Shown one piece after another: positions 38,299 to 50,206 of a stretch of 64,000 nucleotides of DNA. Positions within the stretch are counted from its first letter, which is position 1, and every line of letters begins with the position of its first letter. Below the pieces are notes generated by a model, which saw nothing but the letters and a program-made list of their open reading frames with translations, was not told the origin of the DNA and did not search any database. Both the position numbers and the translations under genes were made by a program. Origin of the DNA: Melastoma dodecandrum (taxonomy: Eukaryota > Streptophyta > Magnoliopsida > Myrtales > Melastomataceae); the NCBI GenBank assembly GCA_029817715.1, contig JARUPY010000310.1, positions 62,001-126,000 of the forward strand. The letters run 5' to 3'.

Positions 38299-38990
38299 CT
38301 TATACAATCTAACCACCTTCATAGTTCGATATTTTAAACGACATTGCCACACCGTGTAGTGCATGTCGTGAGACCACGGGCGAGTATGTCCCCTTAACCT
38401 CTGCCTCCTCCATTACATTGTCACTGTCTTCCCAATCTGTCTCGAGCAAGAGCGTGGAAAGTCGCTTGTTGCTGCCAAGGGCGTACGTCTCATCACACCA
38501 CCGAAACACAATCTCTTGTCTCTTTTTTCCTCCACCTGTGCGGTTGTTAACGTCTTGTCCGGGGCCTGATAGGGTAACCCCCTCCCCCTCCGAGGCCCAA
38601 AACCTCTGCTGCTCGCCTCCCGTGGTCTCCTCATAGTCTGCCACTTATCGACTCCTCTAATGTTAACAACTGCAGAGGTGTCCTTAACATTTTACAGAGG
38701 TATCCTTATCTACTCTCTTCTCTCTCTAGTCTATCAAAAAACCCGACGTTCCCCCACTTAACCAATTCCCTTTTCCCCCACCTGTTTTATGTCTTGCAAG
38801 TCTATTGCACCTTTCACCTCAGCCTGAACTTGGGCCATCAGATCCTGTTGAGGCCGCACTTGATCTTTCCCAGCCCATCGACTTCCCACAACAATTTACT
38901 TAAAATCATCATCACTCGACATTTTGAACACCCACTCCAATCCTCCTTCATTACCCGAAGCTACAATTCCATCTTTTGAAATTCTCTCGG
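38299..38990 (-). mobile_element. Ty3/gypsy remnant, gag to protease linker
   Basis: The 5' part of the element at 31701-32931, split off by the copia insertion. On the minus strand it reads KRQEIVFRWCDETYALGSNK (a degraded gag zinc knuckle of the LCFRCDEKYSPGH type), LSTLLLE, an acidic stretch and SRHALHGVA, the usual linker before protease. Further upstream (to about 38990) a weaker gag N-terminal frame is seen. No LTR was identified. Confidence 0.75.
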
Positions 38991-40938
38991 TCATCTTATT
39001 TACATATCTTTATCATAAACAACAAATTTTCAATTGGTAAGATATTTCTGAAATGAACAGCAAGGCAATCAACGATGTGACGCACTAATCTTTAGCCAAG
39101 AAGAATAAATCATTGTAGGCCCCCCCCCCCCCCCCCCCCCCCCCGGTCTTTGTTGGACACCCTGTAATTATTTGTCCTCTTACTATCTTTCTATCTTATC
39201 TAATACGTTTTGATATTAAGATAAAGATTTCCACAGAGTCCGTCTCAACTGATTTCATCATTCACACAGCAGCCTCCCCTCCCACCAACGTGATTCACAT
39301 TATCGGGGTTTACGAGAATTTCATATAATTGATTTTTTTAAGTTGTGTAGATTCCTTTTGAATCTCCCGATAAATATATACCACGACAGTAGTGGCCCAT
39401 CATTTATTAAAGAAAATAATAATTCTGATCACAATTAGTTAGGTGGAACAACAAGAGCTGCCGTAACGATAAGAAGAGAGGAGCAGACCCGTGCATACGT
39501 ATGGGAATTGGACCGTGTTTCTTTCCTTTCTTTATCTGTTTTATTTATTTACGATTTCAAAGGAAGAGTCAAATTCACAATCCCGACAGCGTACGACGTT
39601 TACCCGGACGAAAACACCGGTGAAATCCCTTACCTTCTCCTCCTGCTATTTCTCCCTCCTTATTATTTCTTTTTGTCTAACCATTTTCACTCTTTCCTTA
39701 CCGGAGCCTGTGATCATTTCAGACTTTTCTACCCATTTTATTTCCCTAGGGAAAACATCCCTATAACACTAGCAACTCTTACCAAACATTCTGATCCCGG
39801 ATAGAAAAAAAGGTATGGAACGATCCCGAGATTGACAAAAGTGGATATTCTTTCGAGAAGATTATTAAACCGGACATGATAATTAGGTTTCTTGGGAGCT
39901 ATAGTATTTGAGTTTTTAGGCTTGGATTAAGAACCGAATGAAAAAGTGAACCCAAAATAAAAAATTGCACGAGGAAAAAGTTAGAGCAATGCAATTGCAT
40001 TACAAAAGGAAAGGGTTTAGTTTAATGGTGAATACAAAGACGATTTAATTATTATTATTCATTAAATGGCAACTTGGGGCCTTCTGTTTTTGAATCAACT
40101 TAGGGGCATCTAAACAACATAATGCTGTGTAAATAAATCATAAAAAAAAGAGAAAATAAATACGCAAAAATAGAAATTTAATAGCATCATTCAAGAAATG
40201 AATATATTTTTAGAGAGAGAAAAAAAAATGTCCCACACGAATACCGGGCATGGACTTATAGAATACAATGTGCTTGTGCTCGGATTATTATTAACATTAA
40301 TCATGGGGTGTACTTTGTGAAGGCGACGACTAATTTACTTAGATGCCAAATGAAATGCGTGGGCGACAGACCAAACATTCACTGATTGGAGGGTTGTCTT
40401 AAAAATGGCCATGTCCCTCTACCCTCTACTACTACTATTAATACTATTTACTGATTACTTGGTGCTACCTAACCTTTCAAAGCTTCACCTACTAAAACCC
40501 GGTAAAAGAATGGAATTTGAAATCTTTCTTTCTGAAAAAGAATTTTTATGACCGGATGAACCGCCGGCTGTCCGTCCGTCCGATAAATTAAAAGTAATAA
40601 GGGACGTCATTTCAAAGGTCGTCGGCGTCGTCCTCCTCCTCCACCCCCAACCCCACACGCAAAATAATTGAGGGGAAACAATCATTCATTCGTTCACACA
40701 TTGATTCAAGCAAAAAGTGCCTTGTGCTTATCCACACACTCGTGGTTTCCTCTCCAACAAAGCACGTGCTCTGTCCGAACCAACCTCTGCAAGCCACCCT
40801 GGAACTGAAACGTTGGTCTGCTTATAATAATATGACTACCTATCTCGTTATTAACACGCATCAATTAAAGGAAATCGCCGGCAGCTGAGCCACTCTTCAA
40901 ACAGAGGGATTTCTGGGTCCTCCTCCTCCTCCTCCTCC
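38991..40938. other. Intergenic DNA upstream of the LRR-WD40 gene
   Basis: AT-rich with a 25-C tract at 39120-39144. No gene recognised. The final stretch contains the promoter and a TCC-repeat leader (40918-40938) of the next gene. Confidence 0.5.
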
Positions 40939-43900
40939 ATGGCTTCCTCCTCCGGATTGGTTGCCAGGTATCCGGGATTGGACTGATTCCTGGCTCTGGG
41001 TTTTGGTCAAAGTTAAAGCCTTGTGTCTGTGTTCGTTTTAGTTGGATTTGCTGGGAGGAATGGTGGGGTAGTGTTTAGATATTTGTTTTCGGTAAATCTC
41101 CTGGATATGAATTCGTGTGGTCATTTCTGGAATTTGGGATTGCTGCTGTTTTCTTGGTGAGGAAGGATTGCTTGGATTTATCTCTTTGGTTGGAGTACTT
41201 TCACAAAGTAGAATTGGAGTAATGTTTCCGTTTATGGGAATTGATGGTAGGTATCTTGGGTTTTGCGGGAAGCATCGAGTCCCACCCAATTCGGAAGTTG
41301 TAGCTTGGTTCACCAAGGTCTTCTCTTTCCCTCTTTGATTTTCTGCATCTTCCTTGAGGTTCTGCTTGTCTTGATCAGGAGCCTCGAATAGTAGTTTGTG
41401 TGTTGAGCTTTCATTCGATGATTCAGGCCGGCAGAGATAGGATACTGCATGGGGAGAGCACCGTGGTTGTCTCGCTGGACCATCTAGCTGATGCAGATAT
41501 TCGCCCCTTGGTGGATACCTTCACACAGCTTGGGCCTTCCGAGATCGATGCCGTGGACATTGTCCAAAAGTCACCTGGTTCCCTCAACGCGGATGCTGTC
41601 ATGTCTCTTGTCAATTCGATAGGATCCAAGCTATACATCATCGATTTCCAGGATCCATCGTTTGGGGAAGATTTTTTGCGGTATGTTTCCCATATCCCCA
41701 CGAACCTGATCTGAATTGTTCTTGTTATAACCGGTGCTTGAAAGTCTACATGATCTCGGCGTCCCCGCAGACGTGTAGCTAAAGATGGGATAGGTTGCCG
41801 TATCTTGAACTTTTGGATGACCCAAATTCAGAAACTCAACATGGCCGGAAGATTCTCCCATTTGCATTTCCTGAATCTGGACTTTTGTATGTCGATCACT
41901 AGCCTTCACAAGGATTGTTTCTCCAACATGCCTAAGCTTGTCCGCCTGTCGATGTGCGAGACACGAATAACTAATCTGGGGAATACAACCGCGGTGTTGT
42001 CGAAGCTCCCGTGTCTGGAGGAATTGCGGTTTCAAAAGTGCTTGTGTTGCCTCGATACAGGCCCGTGTTCTTCCATTCATGGTAAGAATAACCATAGCTT
42101 CTAAGAATTGATTACATTTATCGAGCATTGTTTAGGAACTGTGGTCGTCTGTCATAGTTCAACTGGGATGGTGAAAAACACGAATGGTGTTTTTTTTTTC
42201 GTGCAGATGAAAAGGTCGGGCGATTACGTCCCGTTAAGACTGGACCATTGCTAACAAATGAAGATTGTGACAGACGAAACATGCTGTACGAGGATAGCGA
42301 ACCTCTGCTTTCAAGTCACATTAAGAAAATGAATCTCTTCGATTCATCTAAAGCCGGGCAGTTTGGAATTGATGAAGGGGATACAAGAGACGGGACAGTC
42401 TTATGGAGGAATTACATTTCTCATCATCCTTCGCCCATTTGCTTTGAGAAGTATTATCGAGAGCATATGATCGCTTGTCTACCTGAACTTAAAGTCTTGG
42501 ATAATCTTCCCATCCAAGAGAAGGATAGGAAACTGGCAAGAACTGTGTTCTCAAGGTGTTATGAGAAGTTCCCGTACAAGAGGATGCATGCTGAAAGCGT
42601 GCTTCATGTCTTGCATGAACGACAGATGGGGCAGTGCAATTTTTTCGACCAAAACACTAGGAAGATAAAGAAGCGGGTTTCAAGGAGACCCGGAAGTCAT
42701 TTTTTCTCTCGATCTCTAAATGCAGCAAAAGTCAGGCTGTCCTTTTGGCCGCTCATACAGGCAGTGTCCCCAATCAGCCACCTTGCAAAGGAAGACAACG
42801 TTCCTCTTAGGCCGAGGCAGTTCGAGTACCATCCGGTGGATCCAAGTCTTATGGCATTTGGAACTCTTGATGGGGAGTTAATAATAATCAATCACGAGAA
42901 TGGAAAGCTATTCAGTCATGTATCGTCGACAGGCATGCCGAACAGCATATTGGGTCTCTGCTGGCTCAAAAAGTTCCCCTCAAAGGTATGACACCACCCC
43001 AGTTTCGAGCAAGATTAGTGAGATGTATGTGGTGAGGTTATATCTAAAAATGCTTTTTCTGGTGAGTTAGCTCATAGCAGGATCTGACAATGGATCCTTA
43101 AGGTTGTTCGACGTCAACTTGCTGCCGCCAAAAGTTCCAGACTTGTCCTACACTTATGACACTGTCGCCTATGATGATTTCGAACATTTGACTTCTGTTC
43201 ACGTCAATTCAACCGATGACTGGTTCCTCACGAGTGGGTATACCAAGGACATTGCTCTGTATGATGTCGCGAGTGGAAAACGGCTAAACTTGCTCTCTAA
43301 TCTCCATTCTGAGCCCATAAACGTGGCCAAGTTCGCCCACCATTGCCCGTTCTTGTTTGCTACTTCGTCATTCGACCGCGATGTTAAAATGTGGGATTTA
43401 AGGCAGAAGCTTGGGAAGCCTTGCTATAGAGCATCGAGCTCGCGAGGCAATGTTATGGTTTGCTTCTCTCCCGATGATGTGCATCTGCTTGTCTCAGCCG
43501 TTGATAACGAGGTATGCTGCTGAGAAATCAGTTCATCCATTTGGGTTATAGCTGAGCTCGCTGTTGTCTTACTGTTGTGACACTTCTGAGCAGGTTAAGC
43601 AGCTCCTGGCAGTTGACGGGAGGCTCCACTTGGACTTGAACATAGCTTCGAGTGGAAGCGCACATAATTACACTCGCTCATATTACATGAATGGCGGGGA
43701 CTACATTATCAGCGGAAGCAGCGACGAGCATGTGGTGCGTATCTGCTGCGCCCAAACAGGAAGACGGTTGAGGGATGTAGTCATGGAGGTAATGAATGGC
43801 ATAGCTAAACAAGCTCCTTCTAATCAATCTTAGTATTTGTAAGAAAAGTGTTAATCGTCCGATGTTGGCATTCTTTCATAGGATGGTGAGTTGGGAAATT

Positions 43901-44231
43901 CCTTGTTTGTACAATCCTTAAGAGGCGATCCCTTCAGGGTAGGTCAAGATTTGTTTCTCCTTCGAAGGTACATAATTTGTTCTGTGGCTTATGTCCGATG
44001 CTTTGGCGATAGGATTTTCACTTCAGCATATTGGCTGCATTGATGAGATCAAGCTCCAAGTGGGAGATCATGAAGGTAAAAATCAGCGTGGTTGCAACTG
44101 CTTATCGAGATTGTTAGACTTACTCGATAAAGTTGGTCATTGTGTAGGTGAATTTGCTTGCATCTGATTGCCAATTGCAAGAACAGCCCCATGGCCAGGG
44201 CTGCCTTCCATTCAACAGCCTTGGAGGTTGA
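40939..44231 (+). CDS. LRR-WD40 protein with DWD box (DHU1-like)
   Basis: Exons 40939-40967, 41251-41317, 41427-41680, 41771-42081, 42207-42985, 43071-43511, 43594-43788, 43882-43938, 44013-44075 and 44148-44231 join in frame to 759 residues, with all junctions GT-AG. Residues about 35-215 are leucine-rich-repeat-like (SHLHFLNLDFC, MPKLVRLSMCETRITNLG, LPCLEELRFQKC); the rest is a WD40 propeller from about 425 (PRQFEYHPVDPSLMAFGTLDGELIIIN, LIAGSDNGSLRLFDV, FATSSFDRDVKMWDLR, YIISGSSDEHVVRI). DVKMWDLR (about 584-591) is a WDxR box, the signature of DDB1-binding CUL4 substrate receptors. The overall plan matches plants' DWD HYPERSENSITIVE TO UV-B 1, a negative regulator of UV-B signalling; that identity is from memory and moderately sure. 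The first exon codes only nine full residues. Confidence 0.88.
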
Positions 44232-45129
44232 AAATGTTGTACATTATCATTCCTCATGTCATTTGGTATCTGCTGTCAATTCGCTGCAGCACCTCTGGTA
44301 CCTTGTAAGAAATGTACTTTGTTTATGTAATTCATTGTCAAGAAGAGAAGTGTGAAAATATAATAAGTGACACTATACTTTGTGGTCTGTTCATAGAAGA
44401 GGCTGAGCACTACAATGCACGGTATTGCCGTAAGCATTGCGTCAAGAACTGGCCGGGAAAACGCCGATTTCCTGATCTCTATGAGCTGTTGGACAAGCGC
44501 CATTGGTATGGCAAGGCTGACCGGGAAACAAAAAACTCTGTAGTGCTGATGCTGGTGGATGGTGACCACAGGAACCTCGTATCAACCCAAGGCATGCTAT
44601 ACCTTTGAAACTGGTTGGTTGGCTCTTCCCAGGGAGGCATCATAGTGGCTGTAGCTCTTGCTCCGGAGCGACCATGTCAATGAGTTTGTACGCAGTCATG
44701 GACTGCTGCCTCTTCCTCCAGATGAACCATATTCTGAGAATCTGTAGTAACACCGCCAGGATGAACATTAACTGTCAACACCACTGCTAAGAAATGCCAC
44801 TGCCACTGTGTCCTGCCAAACTTTGTGTAGTTAGAAGGATGAAGAATGATCTGTTTTTGTGGAATCAAATTCAACCCCACTGAATAATACGAAGATAAAA
44901 ACAGCACACTACAGACAAGGCATTGGTCCGTAGTAGAAAGATATAATCACTGGACAGTCGAAAACTATTCTTGACGCGTAAACGAACAGCATGCCAACTT
45001 CCACAGAAACAGTTTACAAATGCGAGAACGGTTGAAAGAATCATTCCATCGTTCTGTGATCCACACTCATGATCATGGCCCAACTCTCAGAGCTAAGAGA
45101 AAATACCGTGATGTTGGAGGCTCAATGTT
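44232..45129. other. Spacer with unexplained coding-like stretches
   Basis: Must contain the 3' untranslated region of the LRR-WD40 gene and of the minus-strand protease pseudogene. A plus-strand frame at about 44396-44607 (HYNARYCRKHCVKNWPGKRR...) looks coding-like in composition, and 44669-44740 in another frame reads DHVNEFVRSHGLLPPPDEP before a stop. I cannot assign either and see no convincing splice path. Confidence 0.35.
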
Positions 45130-45802
45130 TCATTCAATAAATTGATATCTTCCAAAGGTATCTGGAAGCTGAACAAGATGCTCCACGAGCCAGGCAATAA
45201 TATCCTGAAAGTATAAATCAAACTTGTCAGCATGTGTTCACACTCAATTCTGGAAGATGCACCTTTTATTTGTAGCTCGTTTGCATACCATTTCCGTTGT
45301 GTTCGATATGATCTCGGATGATGCTACGAGATGTACAGTCCACTTGATTAGAGATCCACTTCCTCTTGCCGTGGCACTGAACAAATGAACCTGGAGTTTA
45401 GACAAAATTTAGAACTGCCGTGAGTAACAATAAGCCGAAAAGAAAAGGAAAGCCTTTGGTCAGAAAAGGAGACACGAGGTTTAAACCTGAGAAGCATTGA
45501 AATCCAAATTATGAGCAATGGATTCAGCAAGCTCTGTCATATGAGGCAGGATATCTTGGAGATTGATGCTCAACGACATTTTCAAATGTGATTTGTACAA
45601 TTTGAATTCCTGCCACATATCACAAATATATCAAAAGTAAGTTTAGCCAATTCAGAAGTTCCTACAAATGAGACATGAAAGCGAAGAACCGTACACCTTT
45701 GCATCCAGATGAATACATGCCATTGATGGAGGTTATATCCCTTCCATCGATATCCCCATTGTGAAAGAACACAACTTTATGAGACAGAGAAGAAGGTTTT
45801 TC
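45130..45802 (-). pseudogene. Aspartyl protease pseudogene, C-terminal exons
   Basis: Minus-strand exons 45695-45802 (continuing beyond the hAT insertion), 45487-45609, 45289-45390 and 45130-45204 join in frame: LEKPSSLSHKVVFFHNGDID.., then MSLSINLQDILPHMTELAE.., VHLFSATARGSGSLIKWTVH.., and DIIAWLVEHLVQLPDTFGRYQFIE then stop. This is the C-terminal extension of plant A1-family aspartyl proteases of the At3g50050/At5g43100 type (ITELAEFIAHEL..SQVHL..., VQLPDTFG). The exon at 45803 is interrupted by the hAT element. These exons keep their frame and splice sites, but the upstream exons are broken. Confidence 0.82.
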
Positions 45803-45810
45803 CAGACAGC
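45803..45810. repeat. hAT target-site duplication, left copy
   Basis: CAGACAGC, identical to 50181-50188 on the other side of the transposon. Eight base pairs is the hAT-specific length. Confidence 0.95.
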
Positions 45811-48800
45811 TAGGGGTGAGCAAAAATAATGGAATTCCAAATACCGAACCGAAGTTTTGGCATTTCGGTATTTGAAATCGGTATTTGGTATAAGGTTTTT
45901 GGTTCGGTTTTATGTTTATGAAAAAGTTCGGTTTTCGGTTCGATTTCGGTAGTATAGGAAATTTTATTCGGTGTTCCAAACAAACCGAAATTTAATCGGG
46001 CTTATTTTACTTTGGACTTTTGGCCCATGGCCCATGGGCTTCTAACCCATCCAGTCATCCCCACGCCCCATTCTCCGGCCGTCCTTCTGTTCTGTTCCTC
46101 CTGCCTCGACGTTTCCCAAATCGTCGTTGCTTCCGAAATTAGGGTTTCCTTTTGCTTAAGCGCGCTGGAGGAACAAATCTCTCTCTTTCTTCCCCGCCCC
46201 CGCCCTTGTCCTTGGTTTCCCCCCTTTCCTGGGTTTTTATCTTTTTGCTGATTTCTTGGTAAATCCCCACCCCCCTTCCCGGTAATCTTTCCCCATGTTC
46301 GTGCCTTTTCATCCGGTTTGATGGCCAAGCAGATTTATTTCTTGTCGTTGTCCCCGCTTGAGTATTAGCCTGTCGGTGTCTTTTTTGTGGGTTGATTTGT
46401 TTGATCGGTAAATAAGTAGCTGTGTCGGGAGATTCTGAGCGTTTCTTGTGTTTAGCTGATCCGAGGCGAGATGGTTAGTTAACACCTTCTCATGCTTCCC
46501 GTCTGCGCAATGGAAAAATTAATTGTGTGGTAATATCAGATTTATGCCAAAATGTATTCAGTCAAGATTTTTCTTGGTTGGGTAGAATTGGGCAAACATT
46601 TACTAAGCGGGGTTATGCAATTGTTCCTTCTCATTTTTATATTTAGTTTCCTCCACGACGTATCCTCACTTGTCAATGCTCCTTCCAAAACTTTTCGGCG
46701 TAGTTGGGGAATTGCTTGTCTTAACGTGTCAGCTTTGCCGAATACTGACGATGTTATAAAGGAATCTTTTTATTTGTAATGCTCGTGAATCTCAGATGTT
46801 GAATGGGGAAGAATCTTCCCAAGCGTTTAACAAACTAAAACACTAGAATGGCCTAGTTGTTGAGGAAAGTAAATGTTTAGAAATGGGGAGCACACATATG
46901 TTGAGTGTCTATTGCAAGGTGGACATCCTTGTTCTTTCAGAAATAGAAGGGGAGAAACTTGAAAGAGCTTAACAGAGTTTTTTTTTTTTTCTGTAATGAT
47001 TCCATCTAACCCTTGAACTTCCTTATCCTTTTACCTTCTTTCCCCCTGGTCTCATCCCTCACTTTGCTGGTTGCCTCTGGGCTGTAGATTTTCAGATCTG
47101 CTTCTAATTTTTCTTACATTGGCTGTGTGCATAACTGTGTCTGTTAATCATATTTTATATTTAAGTTCTGGTAGGGGATTCTGCTAATTATTGGGATCTT
47201 CTCTGACTAGGCCTAACTTCTTCTATTCTTTCTTCAATACAGTTACTATTGAAGGTGGTTGAGGATGGCAAATAACCCTCAATATTCAGGTTTTCAGGTA
47301 TTGGATTGATGATGGTATTGATTTCGACGAAATCAACCTTATGTTTTGCCTGCATCTGGACATGTCCTTTAATGAAAATGTCTATTTTTGGCTATCAGTG
47401 TTTATGGATCGGGGGTCTTTTGGGTGTTCTTAATAATTTGTCACGTAAATTTCTTACGTTTTTCTGTTCTATAGTATCGATGCTTGTAGTTAATCTACAT
47501 TTTCTCCTTATGTAGATGAATAGTAACATTTTCTTCTTTGTTTATATATAGATGAACGATTTCGTGCCAAACCAATCTAGTCAGTCAGCTTCGATATCCA
47601 CTCAGTCAGCTTCGATATCCACATCCGCTACCTCTGTTGGGAGAAAGAGGAAGCCAATACCTCTGAGATCGGCTTTGTGGATAGATTACGAGAGATTTGA
47701 AAGTTCCAATGGTACAATGTTGGCACGGTGCAAAGCATGTGGAGTAGAAGTGAGAGCTGATACTAAGAGAAATGGGACTTCTTCGCTAAAGAGTCACAAT
47801 GCGACGTGTAAGGAAAGGATCAAGTCAACCAATTCAACACAGACAATCCTTGGATTTAAACCCGGAGGTGATTCTAACAATCCGAAAGACTTGTCTGTTC
47901 TTAGGTGCGATCATGAAACTATTAGGAAATCTTTGGTGCACTTGGTGATATCTGCCGAGCTTCCTTTCAAGTTTGTTTCTAGGCCTGAATTCATTCATTT
48001 CATGTCTGTTGTATGTCCTAAATTTAAAGTTCCTTCAAGGTGGACAATACAACGGGATGTGTATGACATGTTTTCGCTTGAAAAGGAGAAGTTGAAAGAG
48101 TATTTTAAGAACTCACGTCAAAGAGTTAGTTTGACTACCGATACTTGGACTTCTATTCAGAGAGTCAATTATATGTGTTTGACTGCTCACTACATTGAAG
48201 AGAATTGGGATTTACAGAAACGAATATTGAGTTTTATTGCAGTTACATCACGCAAGGGGAAGGATATTGGGGTTGTTATTGATAGATGCTTGCGTGATTG
48301 GAGTTTAGAAAAGATTTTGACCATCACTGTTGACAATCCTAGTTTAAATGATGTTGCCATGCGTTTTTTGAATGAAAAGTATTGCAATAAAGAAGAGAGT
48401 GGGATGAGATACGAGTTCCTTCATATGAGATGTGTTGCGCATATTATCAATTTGATTGTGAAGGATGGATTGAATATGATGATTGACTCGGTGAAGAAAG
48501 TTCGAGAAGTTGTTGCTTATGTTAGATCATCTCCTCAAAGATTGTTAAAGTTTAAGGAGTGTGTCATTGCAGAGAAGATTGAAAGTAAATCTCTTTTGGT
48601 GTTGGATGTACCAACGAGATGGAATTCAACATATTTGATGTTAGAAGCCGCAATAAAGTTTGAGAGGGCCTTTGAGAGATATGATGATGAAAACACAAAT
48701 TTTAGAAAAGATCTTGAAGATGACAATGGGATATGCATGATACCGAGCTCATTTGATTGGGGAATTGTTAAAGTACTTGTCATACATCTTAAGCACTTTT

Positions 48801-50180
48801 ATGAGCTTACTTTGAAAGTCTCTGGTTCGAAGTTTGTTACTTCGAATGTTTTCTTTCATGAGCTAGCAAATCTTGATGAGGCATTGCAGGAATGGCAAGA
48901 ATCTCCCGATCATAACTTGGTTACTTTGGCGAAGAACATGAGAGATAAGTATCATAAGTATTGGGGTGATGTGGAAAAAATGAATAAGTTGATTTTCATC
49001 GCAGTTATCTTTGATCCTCGTCAGAAGTTTGATTATGTTGAGTTGTGTTTGAATGACATATATCATGACAAGGCAGATGTTATGATTTCTCAATTGAAGA
49101 AGACACTTTATGAATTATTTGCCGAGTACAAAAAGAAATGGATTGCGGAGAATGGTGAAGATGCGGTGACTAATGATGGGAGTGATGGTGATGGTGTGGA
49201 TAAGGGTCAATCATCAAAGGCAACTACAATGGATAGTGATATGAGATTGTTGCAAAGATTGGAGAGATTGAAGAGGAAGAAAGGTGGAGAAAAATATAAT
49301 AGATCAGAGTTGGATAGATATTTGGGAGAAGATACGGAAGTTACTAGTACGAAGTTTGATATTTTGATGTATTGGAAAGTCAATGCTATTAGATTTCCCA
49401 TTCTTGCTCAAATGGCTCGTGATATTTTAGCCATTCCTATCTCCACGGTTGCTTCTGAGTCCGCATTTAGCACAAGTAACTTTTTGACATCTTCTTAAAT
49501 CATTTGTCGAATTCATTCTATTATTTGCTTTATACACTAATATTTATTCAATATGTGTTAGGTGGACGAGTGATTGATGCGTTTAGGAGTTCTTTGGGCC
49601 ATAAGAGTATTGAGTCAATTATGTGCACTCAAGATTGGATTCGTCAAGGGAAATCAAGTGAAGTTGAAGTCGATGAAGATCCGTTTGAGCAAGAATCATT
49701 TGAAAGTGGTAATGTTTAATTTCATAGTATTCTTTATAAATATTTAAAGCTTAATGTTCGTATAATATTAATACTCTTATCTCATTAATGATAGGATTGT
49801 CCACACTTACATTGGAATGAGATTGATTGTTTCAACTTATTGCGGTTCAAGAATGAAGATCGAAAGGACTTCTTAACTTTGTGGATTTATAGTTTATGTG
49901 GATTTTATGGGTTTTTATGGGCTTGAATTTTTAGTTCATGTGAATTTTATGGGCTTTTATGGGTTTTGAAATTTATGGGCTTGAATTTTTAAAAATGAAT
50001 TTTGGGCTATTTATTCGGCCCAATAAAACTTTGGAAGATCCAAATACCGAACCGAAATACCGAAAATTTGGATGTTTGGAGTTCAGTTCGGTATTTGGAG
50101 GATAAAATTTTGAAACTTCGTTATTTGGAAGTTCGGTATTTGGTTTGGTTCGTATTTGGAATACCGAATGCTTTCCCCTA
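45811..50180 (+). mobile_element. hAT DNA transposon, apparently complete
   Basis: 4370 bp bounded by imperfect terminal inverted repeats TAGGGGTGAGC and (reverse complement of the right end) TAGGGGAAAGC, inside an 8-bp duplication CAGACAGC. Both subterminal zones (about 45830-45995 and 50020-50172) are packed with ATACCGAA, CGGTATTTGG and GGTTCGGTT motifs in both orientations, likely transposase-binding sites. The interior carries a GC-richer leader zone (46020-46470) and a three-exon transposase gene with no visible break. It interrupts an exon of the aspartyl protease pseudogene. Confidence 0.95.
47265..49719 (+). CDS. hAT transposase, BED-finger (RICESLEEPER/DAYSLEEPER-like)
   Basis: Exons 47265-47297, 47552-49475 and 49562-49719 join in frame to 704 residues; starting at the second exon's own ATG (47552) would give 693. 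Near the N-terminus a BED zinc finger is visible (ALWIDYERFE ... ARCKACGVEV ... SLKSHNATC, C-x2-C...H-x4-C form). The catalytic core follows: LTTDTWTSIQRVNYMCLTAHYI, the TVDNPSLNDVAM segment, RCVAHIINLIVKDGL and VPTRWNSTYLML. The C-terminal dimerisation domain is split by the last 86-bp intron: AIPISTVASESAFST then GRVIDAFRSSLGHKSIESIMCTQDWI. No stop or frameshift was found, so the protein may be functional. The first exon (MANNPQYSGFQ) is less certain. Such proteins bind the element's termini and catalyse cut-and-paste transposition; some hAT relatives have been domesticated by plants. Confidence 0.9.
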
Positions 50181-50206
50181 CAGACAGCTGAACTGAACAA
50201 ACCCGG
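50181..50206 (-). pseudogene. 18-bp aspartyl protease exon sliver plus hAT duplication
   Basis: 50181-50188 is the right copy of the hAT duplication. 50189-50206 is protease exon sequence stranded between the hAT end and the start of the next LTR. On the minus strand it reads in frame into the VVFFHNGDID exon (GFVQFSCLEKP across the excised transposon). Confidence 0.7.
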
